NCBI GenBank assembly: GCA_026983855.1
Contig: JALSTE010000492.1
Span: 1 to 10,504, forward strand
Direction: 5' to 3'
Length of the DNA stretch: 10,504 bases
DNA from: Acidimicrobiia bacterium
GTDB taxonomy: Bacteria > Actinomycetota > Acidimicrobiia > Acidimicrobiales > Poriferisodalaceae
The notes under the pieces: generated by a model
Told to the model about the DNA's origin: nothing
Databases searched by the model: none
What the model saw: only the letters and a program-made list of their open reading frames with translations
Made by a program: the position numbers and the translations under genes
Part shown: piece after piece, positions 1-5,419 of the stretch
Position numbering within the stretch: the first letter of the stretch is position 1
Layout of the letters: each line of letters begins with the position of its first letter

Positions 1-1
1 G

Positions 2-487
2 ATCGCGGCGGCCGAGGGGGTGCGGGCCGTGGTCACCACCCACGTGGCCGAGGGCGGCAAGGGGGCGGCCGATCTGGCCGCGGCGGTGGCCGAGGCCGCC
101 GAGGAACCGAGTCAATACGCACCCCTCTACCCCCTGGACATGCCCCTCCGTGAGAAGATCGCCACCGTCGCCACCAGGGTCTACGGCGCCGCCGGGGTCG
201 AGTACACGAAAAGGGCGGCCCGTCAGATCGACGGATACGAGAAGCAGGGATTCGGCGACCTCCCGGTGTGCATCGCCAAGACCCATCTCTCGCTGTCCTC
301 GGATCCCTCGCTCAAGGGGGCACCCACGGGGTGGACACTGGAGGTCCGGGAGGCGAGGATCTCCGCCGGGGCCGGGTTCGTGTACCCGATCTGCGGTTCG
401 ATCTCAACGATGCCCGGTCTGGGGCGTCGTCCAGCGGCCGCCGGGATGGACATCGACGATGATGGCGAGATCATCGGTTTGAGTTGA
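2..487 (+). CDS. fhs: Formate--tetrahydrofolate ligase, C-terminal part (5' end outside window)
   Basis: This is the last 161 residues of formate--tetrahydrofolate ligase (10-formyl-THF synthetase). The enzyme uses ATP to join formate to tetrahydrofolate in cytoplasmic one-carbon metabolism. The reading frame is open from base 2, so the start and the nucleotide-binding N-terminal part lie upstream of the window; full-length family members are roughly 550-560 residues. Recognisable family segments are VAEGGKGAADLA near the beginning, VYGAAGVEYTKRA in the middle, LPVCIAKTHLSLSSDP, and the terminal MPGLGRRPAAAGMDIDDDG followed by EIIGLS. Family members commonly end in a similar ..DGxIxGLF tail. 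The last codons (from base 467) form the first unit of a 35-bp tandem repeat that continues downstream, so the gene end has been duplicated. A strong hairpin at 635-668 probably ends the transcript. The family assignment is secure. Confidence 0.96.
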   Translation: MAAAEGVRAVVTTHVAEGGKGAADLAAAVAEAAEEPSQYAPLYPLDMPLREKIATVATRVYGAAGVEYTKRAARQIDGYEKQGFGDLPVCIAKTHLSLSSDPSLKGAPTGWTLEVREARISAGAGFVYPICGSISTMPGLGRRPAAAGMDIDDDGEIIGLS

Positions 488-624
488 GAGGGGTCGGTGG
501 TGAGATCATCGGTCTGGGTTGACGGGGGTCGGTGGTGAGATCATCGGTCTGGGTTGAGAGGGGTCGGTGGTGAGATCATCGGTCTGGGTTGACGGGGGTG
601 GGTGGTGAGATCCCCGGTCTGGGT
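467..624. repeat. 35-bp tandem repeat seeded in the 3' end of fhs
   Basis: GAGATC recurs at 467, 502, 537, 572 and 607, an exact 35-bp period. Four full units (467-606) are followed by a degenerate fifth (607-624). Unit 1 holds the final codons and TGA stop of fhs. Units 1 and 3 carry GAGAGGGG after the TGG/TTGA segment while units 2 and 4 carry GACGGGGG, so the array is also a 70-bp higher-order repeat. Units 2 and 3 differ at 2 positions, as do units 1 and 3; units 2 and 4 differ at 1. The period is not a multiple of three, so the units do not extend the fhs reading frame. There are no spacers, so this is not a CRISPR array. Confidence 0.95.
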
Positions 625-634
625 GGGGAAGGTC

Positions 635-668
635 GAGTGGGGTCGGCCGGGCGGGGCCGACCCCACTC
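635..668 (+). terminator. 14-bp perfect hairpin after fhs, candidate terminator
   Basis: GAGTGGGGTCGGCC (635-648) and GGCCGACCCCACTC (655-668) are perfect reverse complements with a 6-base loop (GGGCGG). It sits 148 bases after the fhs stop, just past the 35-bp repeats, and before deoC. No T-tract follows, so it would be a U-less intrinsic terminator or a processing/stability element. A smaller 6-bp hairpin (688-693 with 701-706) follows. The rest of 625-745 shows no gene. Confidence 0.7.
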
Positions 669-733
669 ATTGACTCCTGCCCTCACCGAGGGGGGCGGTT
701 CCCCTCCCGGCCCGGCAGGCGATCCCCGTGTGG

Positions 734-739
734 CATGGT
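734..739 (+). promoter_or_regulatory. Possible -10 element of a leaderless deoC transcript
   Basis: CATGGT lies six bases before the deoC ATG at 746. This is the same geometry as the clearer TANNNT elements in front of sco1 and pepN in this window, but the first base is C rather than T and no good -35 is seen at standard spacing. There is no purine-rich ribosome binding site before the ATG, which makes a leaderless start plausible. Confidence 0.3.
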
Positions 740-745
740 TCGGGT

Positions 746-1435
746 ATGGACACGACGGAGTTCACCGCCCTGGTCGACCACACCCTGCTCAAGGCCGAGG
801 CCACCGCTGAGCAGGTCCGGCGCCTGTGTGAGGAAGCGATGGAGTACCACACCCACTCGGTCTGCGTGAACGGTCTGTGGGTGGCGACCGTGCACGGGAT
901 GCTGGGGGACTCGGGTGTCGCCACCTGCGCCGTCGTGGGGTTCCCCCTGGGGGCGGGGGTCCCCGCCGCCAAGGCCCGGGAGGCTGAGCTGGCGGTGGAG
1001 GACGGGGCGTCGGAGATCGACATGGTGATGTCCATAGGTCAGGCCATCGAGGGTGACTGGGACGCCGTGGGACGCGACATCGCCGCGGTCCGTCAGGCGT
1101 GTGGCCCCGACGCCCTGCTCAAGGTGATCCTGGAGACGGCGGTCATCGGACACGACCGTATTCCCCGGGCCTGCCGCGTCGCGGTGGCCAACGGTGCCGA
1201 CTACGTGAAGACCTCCACCGGATTCCACCCCTCCGGCGGGGCGTCGGTGGAGGCCGTGAGGCTGATGCGGGAGACGGTGGGTCCGGGGACCGGTGTGAAG
1301 GCCTCGGGCGGAATACGTGACCTGGCCACGGTGGAGGCCATGGTGGAGGCCGGTGCCGACAGGCTCGGCCTGAGTGGCACCGCGGCGATAGTCGCCGAGA
1401 TCGAGCGGGGCGGGCAGCCCGAGGCCGGTCGGTGA
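746..1435 (+). CDS. deoC: Deoxyribose-phosphate aldolase
   Basis: This 229-residue class I aldolase cleaves 2-deoxy-D-ribose 5-phosphate to glyceraldehyde 3-phosphate and acetaldehyde, the last step of deoxynucleoside catabolism. It should fold as a single cytoplasmic TIM barrel. The N-terminal LVDHTLLKAEAT is typical of the family. Catalytic residues are visible: Asp92 in EIDMV, the Schiff-base Lys155 in DYVKTSTGF and Lys185 in VKASGGIR, equivalent to Asp102, Lys167 and Lys201 of the E. coli enzyme. The ATG at 746 is preferred over an in-frame GTG at 728 because it gives MDTTEFTALVDHTLL, matching family length. The downstream amidase starts 53 bases after the stop, or overlaps it by 4 bases if a GTG start is used, so the two are probably co-transcribed. 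The usual deo operon partners are not adjacent, but a mutase that could supply its substrate lies at 9220-10504. Confidence 0.96.
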   Translation: MDTTEFTALVDHTLLKAEATAEQVRRLCEEAMEYHTHSVCVNGLWVATVHGMLGDSGVATCAVVGFPLGAGVPAAKAREAELAVEDGASEIDMVMSIGQAIEGDWDAVGRDIAAVRQACGPDALLKVILETAVIGHDRIPRACRVAVANGADYVKTSTGFHPSGGASVEAVRLMRETVGPGTGVKASGGIRDLATVEAMVEAGADRLGLSGTAAIVAEIERGGQPEAGR

Positions 1436-1478
1436 ATACGGACGACGAGAGCGGCGGCCCGGTCGCCGAAGAGCACCC

Positions 1479-1485
1479 GGGAGGG
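1479..1485 (+). promoter_or_regulatory. Ribosome binding site that decides the amidase start
   Basis: GGGAGGG followed by AAA leads directly into ATG at 1489. It is the best Shine-Dalgarno match near the gene and favours this ATG over the upstream in-frame GTG at 1432, which overlaps the deoC stop as GTGA. Confidence 0.65.
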
Positions 1486-1488
1486 AAA

Positions 1489-2895
1489 ATGAGTGAGGAA
1501 CTGTGGGCCAGGAGCGCTCTGGATCTGGCGGCGGCCATCGCCAGGGGGGAGGTGAGCTCCCGGGAGGTGGTTGCCGCCCACCTGGAACGAATCGAGGCCG
1601 TGAACCCCAGGCTGAACGCCGTGGTGAGGGTGCTGGCCGACGACGCTCTGGCGGCGGCGGATCGGGCCGATGAGGCGGTGACGGCCGGCGAGGCCCTCGG
1701 GCCGTTCCACGGGGTGCCGATCACGGTCAAGGAGAACATCGACTGTGTGGGCTCACCCACCACCCAGGGTGTCCCGGCCCTGGCGGAGGCCTATCCGGAC
1801 ATGGACGCCCCGGTGGTGGAGCGCATGAGAGCCGCCGGCGCCATACCCATCGGGCGCACGAACCTTCCCGAGATGGGGCTCAGATTCCACACCGACAACG
1901 CCCTGCACGGGTTGACGCTGAACCCCTGGAACCGTGATGTGACCGCAGGTGGATCCAGTGGGGGAGAGGCCGCCGCCCTGGCCACGGGGATGAGTCCCCT
2001 GGGTCTGGGCAACGACATAGGTGGATCCCTGCGCAACCCCGCCTACGCCTGCGGTATCGCCTCGGTCAAGCCGACCACCGGAAGGGTGCCGGCGGCCTCG
2101 GCGATCGAGCCCCGGGATTTCCAGTTGTCGGCCCAGCTGATGGGGGTCCAGGGCACGATGGCCCGTCACATACGTGATGTGCGGAAGGCCTTCGAGGTCG
2201 TCTCGGGCCGGCACTGGCGTGATCCGATCTCGGTGACCGCACCCCTGGAGGGGCCCACGCCGCCCTCTCCCCTGACCGTGGCCCTGGTACCGGAGGTGGA
2301 GGGTGTGGCGACCGATCCCGACGTGGCCGCCGGTGTCCGGGCGGCCGGTGCGGCCCTGGAGGCGGCGGGGTACCGGGTGGACGAGATCCCGCCCCCCGAT
2401 CTGGATCTGGCCAACCAGCTCTGGGGTGAGGTCCTTCAGGCCGACGTGGCCGCCCTGCGTCCCCTGTTGGAGATGGTCATGAGCGAACCGGCGGTGAAGT
2501 TGCTGGATCTCTTCGCCGAGATGGTGCCGACCCCCGACGCCAACCGGATCGCCCACATGCACATCGAGAGATTCGGCCTGGCCCGGAGATGGTCGGAGTT
2601 CATGGTGGAGCATCCCCTGATCGTCGGACCGGTCTGGGTCCGTCCCCCCTTCGTCCACGACGCCGACGTGGCCTCCATGGAGAGTTCGCTGGACGCCTTT
2701 GAGAGGCTCCGGTTCATCACCCCCGCCAACGTCCTGGGTACGCCATCGGTGGTCGTGCCGGTGGGGGTGGCATCGGGCATGCCCCAGGGGGTTCAGGTGA
2801 TGGCCGACCGCTTCCGGGAGGATCTGGCCTTCGACGCCGCCACGATCCTCGAGGACACCCTGGGTCGGATCACCCCCATCGATCCGAGGTTCTGA
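1489..2895 (+). CDS. Amidase signature family hydrolase
   Basis: This 468-residue amidase belongs to the amidase signature family, which hydrolyses carboxamides with a Ser-cisSer-Lys triad. The triad is visible: Lys81 in PITVKENID, Ser156 in AGGSSGGEAAALA and nucleophile Ser180 in LGNDIGGSLRNPA. The 24-residue distance between the two serines matches FAAH (Ser217/Ser241). Length is normal for a stand-alone amidase. No signal peptide is seen, so it is probably cytoplasmic. It follows deoC closely and was probably transcribed with it. A start at GTG 1432 would add 19 residues rich in Gly, Glu and Asp that do not look like family sequence. The subunit GatA of Asp/Glu-tRNA amidotransferase is a relative, but no gatC or gatB is nearby and the C-terminal half reads as a generic amidase. 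The substrate cannot be told from sequence. Confidence 0.93.
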   Translation: MSEELWARSALDLAAAIARGEVSSREVVAAHLERIEAVNPRLNAVVRVLADDALAAADRADEAVTAGEALGPFHGVPITVKENIDCVGSPTTQGVPALAEAYPDMDAPVVERMRAAGAIPIGRTNLPEMGLRFHTDNALHGLTLNPWNRDVTAGGSSGGEAAALATGMSPLGLGNDIGGSLRNPAYACGIASVKPTTGRVPAASAIEPRDFQLSAQLMGVQGTMARHIRDVRKAFEVVSGRHWRDPISVTAPLEGPTPPSPLTVALVPEVEGVATDPDVAAGVRAAGAALEAAGYRVDEIPPPDLDLANQLWGEVLQADVAALRPLLEMVMSEPAVKLLDLFAEMVPTPDANRIAHMHIERFGLARRWSEFMVEHPLIVGPVWVRPPFVHDADVASMESSLDAFERLRFITPANVLGTPSVVVPVGVASGMPQGVQVMADRFREDLAFDAATILEDTLGRITPIDPRF

Positions 2896-2940
2896 CCCCC
2901 GGTCATCGGGTGGGCGATCCCGGGTATGGCGCCTGTTCCA

Positions 2941-2968
2941 CGACGGTCGGTGTCCGGGCCCGACGTCG
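2941..2968 (+). terminator. Imperfect hairpin after the amidase gene
   Basis: CGACGGTCGG (2941-2950) pairs with CCGACGTCG (2960-2968), giving nine pairs with one bulged G and a 9-base loop. It lies 45 bases after the amidase stop and just upstream of the sco1 promoter. No T-tract follows. It could end the deoC-amidase transcript or be a regulatory dyad for sco1. Confidence 0.4.
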
Positions 2969-2988
2969 TGAGAGCCCTCCGGGGGGAG

Positions 2989-2994
2989 TAGCGT
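2989..2994 (+). promoter_or_regulatory. -10 element (TAGCGT) for leaderless sco1
   Basis: TAGCGT fits the actinobacterial TANNNT -10 consensus and ends six bases before the GTG start at 3001. Transcription would then begin at or next to the first base of the start codon. No convincing -35 hexamer is visible, which is common for this promoter type. Confidence 0.6.
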
Positions 2995-3000
2995 CTGGGT

Positions 3001-3630
3001 GTGGTCTCCCGCCTCCCCCTGGTCCTGGCCGTGCTGTTGGTGCTCTCCGCCTGTGGCCGGGCCGCGGCCGCACCCGAGGGGGCCTGGGCCGGGGTGGAGC
3101 TGGCCCGTCCGATGGCGAAACCCCACCTGGTCCTCACCGACACCGACGGCAACCCATACGACCTCGTCGGGCGAACCGCGGGTCGAACGACCCTGGTCTA
3201 CTTCGGATACACCAGCTGCACCGACATCTGTCCGATACACCTGGCCCAGCTGGCCCAGGTGATGGCCCGCAACGACATGCCCCGTGACATCGCCGTCGTG
3301 TTCATCACCGTGGACCCCCGCAGGGACACCCCCGAGGTGATGCGTCGGTATCTGGACTCCTTCGACCCGAGGTTCGTGGGTCTCACCGGGTCCGTGGCCG
3401 AGATAGATGAGGCCCAGAGGATGTTCGGACTTCCCATCGCCCGGCCCGAGACCGACGACCCCGGTGTGTACGGTCACGCCGGGCAGGTGTTCGCCTTCGC
3501 CCCCGATGGTGTGGCCCGCACCGTCTACCCCTACGGCACCCGGCAGACCCAGTGGGTTCACGATCTGCCCCTGCTGGACGCGATCCCGGCCGCGACGACC
3601 GCGGTCCCGGCCACGGAGGCGGGTTCATGA
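3001..3630 (+). CDS. Sco1/SenC family copper chaperone lipoprotein
   Basis: This 209-residue protein belongs to the SCO1/SenC/PrrC family, thioredoxin-fold copper chaperones that help build the CuA centre of cytochrome c oxidase. The N-terminus VSRLPLVLAVLLVLSAC is a lipoprotein signal peptide with an LSAC lipobox (Cys18), so the protein should be anchored on the outer face of the cytoplasmic membrane. Copper ligands of the family are present: Cys73 and Cys77 in FGYTSCTDICP, and His159 in YGHAGQVFAF. ITVDPRRDTPEVMRRYL is also diagnostic. The C-terminal tail is Ala/Thr-rich. The GTG at 3001 is chosen because it gives a complete signal peptide and sits directly behind a -10 element. Its stop overlaps the start of the CtaG-like gene as ATGA, implying translational coupling. 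Confidence 0.95.
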   Translation: MVSRLPLVLAVLLVLSACGRAAAAPEGAWAGVELARPMAKPHLVLTDTDGNPYDLVGRTAGRTTLVYFGYTSCTDICPIHLAQLAQVMARNDMPRDIAVVFITVDPRRDTPEVMRRYLDSFDPRFVGLTGSVAEIDEAQRMFGLPIARPETDDPGVYGHAGQVFAFAPDGVARTVYPYGTRQTQWVHDLPLLDAIPAATTAVPATEAGS

Positions 3631-4457
3631 GGTTCTGGTGTTCGACGGTGGAGTCGCCGTGGTCGTGGCGTTTCGTCGCCTATCCGGGGATCTGGGCGGT
3701 GATGGCCCTCCTCTCGGTTCCCTACGTGATCGCGGTGCGACGCCGTGGGGACTCCGGTCCCGAGGCCAAGCGGAAGATGAGGCTCTACCTGGCCGGGGTG
3801 ATCGTGTTGTGGCTGGCCTCGGACTGGCCGCTGGGTCTGCTCGGCGCCAGCTACCTGGCCAGTGCCCACATGGCCCAGTTCATGCTCTACACCCTGGTGG
3901 CGGCCCCTTTGATGCTCCTGGGTGTCCCCGAGTGGATGGGGCGACGGATCCTCAGTCGTCTCAGGGCCTATGGACTCGTCCGCCGGCTCTCCCGACCCCT
4001 GGTGGCGGCGGTGGTGTTCAACGGTCTGTTGCTGGCCACCCACGCTCCCTGGACGGTGGACACCCTGAGATCGAACCAGATCGGGTCCTTCGTGATGGAC
4101 ATGTTGTGGCTCTTCTCCGGTCTGGTGGTGTGGCTGCCGGTCATCTCACCCCTGCCGGAGTTCCGCCATCGGAGCTACGGGGTGAAGATCGTCTACGTGT
4201 TCCTGGCCCTCGGGGTGGTTCCGGTTTTGCCGGCCGGGTTCCTGACCTTCGCCGACTTTCCCCTGTACTCCACCTACGAGCTGGCGCCGCGTTTCTACGG
4301 TCTCAGCGCCCAGAACGATCAGCAGATCGCCGGGGTGATCATGAAGGTGGCCGGAATACCGGTGGTGTGGGCCACCATGGCGGTGATGATGTCCCGCTGG
4401 TACCACCAGACCTCGGGGGCCTCCCCGGCACCGAGACCCCCCCAGCTCATCTCCTAG
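3627..4457 (+). CDS. Cytochrome c oxidase assembly protein, CtaG (caa3) family
   Basis: This 276-residue membrane protein resembles the caa3-type CtaG family (COG3336), implicated in maturation of the copper centre of cytochrome c oxidase. About seven hydrophobic spans are visible, near residues 16-37, 52-73, 82-100, 119-138, 153-173, 185-208 and 234-256. Family-like features include AHMAQFMLYTLVAAPLMLLG with His81, the LLATHAPW segment with His139, GLVVWLPVI, and NDQQIAGVIMKVAGIPV near the C-terminus. Many relatives have a second histidine four residues after the first (HMxQH); here that position is Phe85. The ATG at 3627 is fixed by the 4-base overlap with sco1; a start further upstream would lie inside sco1. 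Pairing with Sco1 strongly supports a copper-delivery role. Oxidase subunit genes are not in the window. It is not the unrelated CtaG/Cox11 family. Confidence 0.88.
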   Translation: MRFWCSTVESPWSWRFVAYPGIWAVMALLSVPYVIAVRRRGDSGPEAKRKMRLYLAGVIVLWLASDWPLGLLGASYLASAHMAQFMLYTLVAAPLMLLGVPEWMGRRILSRLRAYGLVRRLSRPLVAAVVFNGLLLATHAPWTVDTLRSNQIGSFVMDMLWLFSGLVVWLPVISPLPEFRHRSYGVKIVYVFLALGVVPVLPAGFLTFADFPLYSTYELAPRFYGLSAQNDQQIAGVIMKVAGIPVVWATMAVMMSRWYHQTSGASPAPRPPQLIS

Positions 4458-4466
4458 GCCCCCGCG

Positions 4467-4493
4467 CCCCCGGCCCGGTGGGAACCCCGGGGG
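4467..4493 (+). terminator. GC-rich hairpin after the ctaG-like gene
   Basis: CCCCCGG (4467-4473) pairs with CCGGGGG (4487-4493). The loop contains GGTGGGAACC, which can form a further 3-bp stem. It begins ten bases after the stop codon. No T-tract follows. A related hairpin with GGCGGGAACC in place of GGTGGGAACC lies at 4524-4552. Confidence 0.55.
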
Positions 4494-4523
4494 AGGGGAG
4501 ACCGGAGGCCGTGAGATGACCCG

Positions 4524-4552
4524 CGTCCCCGGTCCGGCGGGAACCGGGGACG
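4524..4552 (+). terminator. 10-bp perfect hairpin, second in a pair after the ctaG-like gene
   Basis: CGTCCCCGGT (4524-4533) and ACCGGGGACG (4543-4552) are perfect reverse complements around a 9-base loop (CCGGCGGGA). With the hairpin at 4467-4493 it probably forms a tandem terminator for the sco1-ctaG unit. It also lacks a T-tract. The rest of the 187-bp interval 4458-4644 shows no gene or clear promoter. Confidence 0.6.
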
Positions 4553-4644
4553 GGTGTGGGCGGCGTCGGCTCAGGCGGTGCCGGGGTGGGGGGTCGGGGC
4601 GAAGGTTCATCTCATGACCGCGTTTGGTCCGCCGATGGGGTTCC

Positions 4645-4977
4645 ATGGCCCGGAGACGAATTCTCTTCGCATGCGGTGAATGCGAGGCCGCCCTGGTGTG
4701 GCCGGTCGACGACGAGCCTCACGAGGGACCACCGGCCACATGTCTCTACCCGGTGGAGGACGGTAGGTTCGCCGAGGGGGCCGATCCCCTGGGGCGGGCC
4801 ACCTATGTCCTGCACCCGGACCGTATGTGGCACCTGACCGTGGATCCATCGGGGCGGGCCCGCTGTCCGGAGGGTCATCCGGTGGGAACCGTCACCACGG
4901 GTCAGAATCCACCCCCGTGGTTCATCGCCCTGTGGCAGGACAAGGTCATCAGCCGCCGCATGAGGGGAAGGGTCTGA
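4645..4977 (+). CDS. Small Cys-containing protein of unknown function, possible zinc ribbon
   Basis: This predicted protein of 110 residues is not one I recognise. It begins MARRRILFACGECEAALVW, with Cys10 and Cys13 in a CxxC pair; further cysteines are Cys33 and Cys74, the latter in RCPEGHPVG with His78. A CxxC followed by a C-x3-H site could bind zinc, but this is inference. The C-terminus is basic (ISRRMRGRV). There is no signal peptide or membrane span, so it is probably cytoplasmic. The ATG at 4645 is chosen because the Cys motif follows closely. An in-frame TTG at 4624 would add seven residues. Only a weak GGGG lies upstream of the ATG. It is preceded by strong hairpins, so it is probably transcribed alone, and it converges on the small membrane-protein gene at 5006-5137 with 28 bases between their stops. 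Confidence 0.75.
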   Translation: MARRRILFACGECEAALVWPVDDEPHEGPPATCLYPVEDGRFAEGADPLGRATYVLHPDRMWHLTVDPSGRARCPEGHPVGTVTTGQNPPPWFIALWQDKVISRRMRGRV

Positions 4978-5005
4978 GCCGGTTACCCGGTGGTGTCCCC
5001 TTGTC

Positions 5006-5137
5006 TCAGCCCCGGGCCTGGGCCACGGCCCACATGTAGACGGCTATGACCATGGCGGTGGCGACCATCACCGCCAGGACCGTCATGAGCTGGTCGTGGT
5101 AGCGCGGGTAGGGGCGTCTTCTGGGTCTTCCGAACAC
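5006..5137 (-). CDS. Small single-span membrane protein
   Basis: A 43-residue product is predicted from GTG at 5137. The N-terminus is strongly basic (FGRPRRRPYPRYHDQ), followed by one hydrophobic span (LMTVLAVMVATAMVIAVYMWAVA) and a short AQARG tail. By the positive-inside rule the N-terminus should be cytoplasmic. I do not recognise the family. The GTG is chosen because the basic-then-hydrophobic layout begins right there and a CACACT hexamer sits six bases upstream. The frame is open to an ATG at 5248, which would give 80 residues, but the extra part is rich in Cys, Trp and Gly and does not look like a coherent domain. Small one-span proteins of this size often act as accessory subunits of membrane complexes, which is only a suggestion here. 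Confidence 0.6.
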   Translation of the reverse strand: MFGRPRRRPYPRYHDQLMTVLAVMVATAMVIAVYMWAVAQARG

Positions 5138-5143
5138 GGGGCA

Positions 5144-5149
5144 AGTGTG
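5144..5149 (-). promoter_or_regulatory. Possible -10 element before the small membrane-protein gene
   Basis: On the minus strand CACACT ends six bases before the GTG at 5137, the same spacing as the leaderless sco1 promoter. The first base departs from TANNNT and no clear -35 is present. The wider interval 5138-5419 (282 bases) holds a short A-run at 5179-5184 and the hairpin at 5338-5372. I see no RNA gene or further convincing ORF there. Confidence 0.3.
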
Positions 5150-5337
5150 CCAAAGGATCCAGCCGATGTGTGTCCACCACAAAAAAGGTCCGCAGCGACT
5201 CAACCCCGGCCCGGCGGTGCCGACGGAATGGGTACAGCCGACATACAAGGCCGCAGTCGTCAGGTGTCTCTGCCGGTGTGGCTCGTGTGGATGGACGATT
5301 CCCTCCTCGTCGTGATCCGCGTGGGTGTGTCGCTAGT

Positions 5338-5372
5338 CATCGGCCCCCGCTTCCCCCCGGCGGGGGCCGATG
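5338..5372 (-). terminator. 13-bp perfect hairpin downstream of pepN
   Basis: CATCGGCCCCCGC (5338-5350) and GCGGGGGCCGATG (5360-5372) are perfect reverse complements with a 9-base loop. It begins 47 bases beyond the pepN stop on the minus strand. It is not followed by a T-tract in either direction. The location and perfection of the stem make termination of pepN the likeliest role. Confidence 0.7.
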
Positions 5373-5419
5373 CGCGTCCGGCCCCGGCCTTGGCCCGGCG
5401 CCATGGCGGATCGGTGGGG

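Noticed and set aside
467..624. CRISPR-like array because of the regular 35-bp period
   Set aside because: Units are contiguous with no spacers, and the first unit is part of a coding sequence.
670..675. TTGACT as a -35 box for deoC
   Set aside because: No -10-like hexamer lies 16-18 bases downstream (the sequence there is G-rich), and it is too far from the CATGGT near the start codon.
1489..2895. Amidase as GatA of the tRNA amidotransferase
   Set aside because: No gatC or gatB is adjacent, and apart from the shared triad the sequence reads as a stand-alone amidase next to deoC.
1753..3561. A 602-codon open frame on the minus strand across the amidase and sco1 genes
   Set aside because: It lies antisense to two genes with clear catalytic motifs, is very rich in Gly, His, Arg and Pro, and shows no recognisable domain. 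Long antisense frames are expected in DNA this rich in GC.
3407..4519. A 370-codon plus-strand frame overlapping sco1 and the ctaG-like gene
   Set aside because: It is out of frame with both genes, which have clear motifs and an ATGA junction; its composition is Arg/Gly/Pro-rich without any domain.
5180..5240. Possible tRNA or small RNA around GGGGTTGAGTC on the minus strand, followed by a T-run
   Set aside because: No acceptor or anticodon stems can be paired, and the only hairpin before the T-run has about four pairs.
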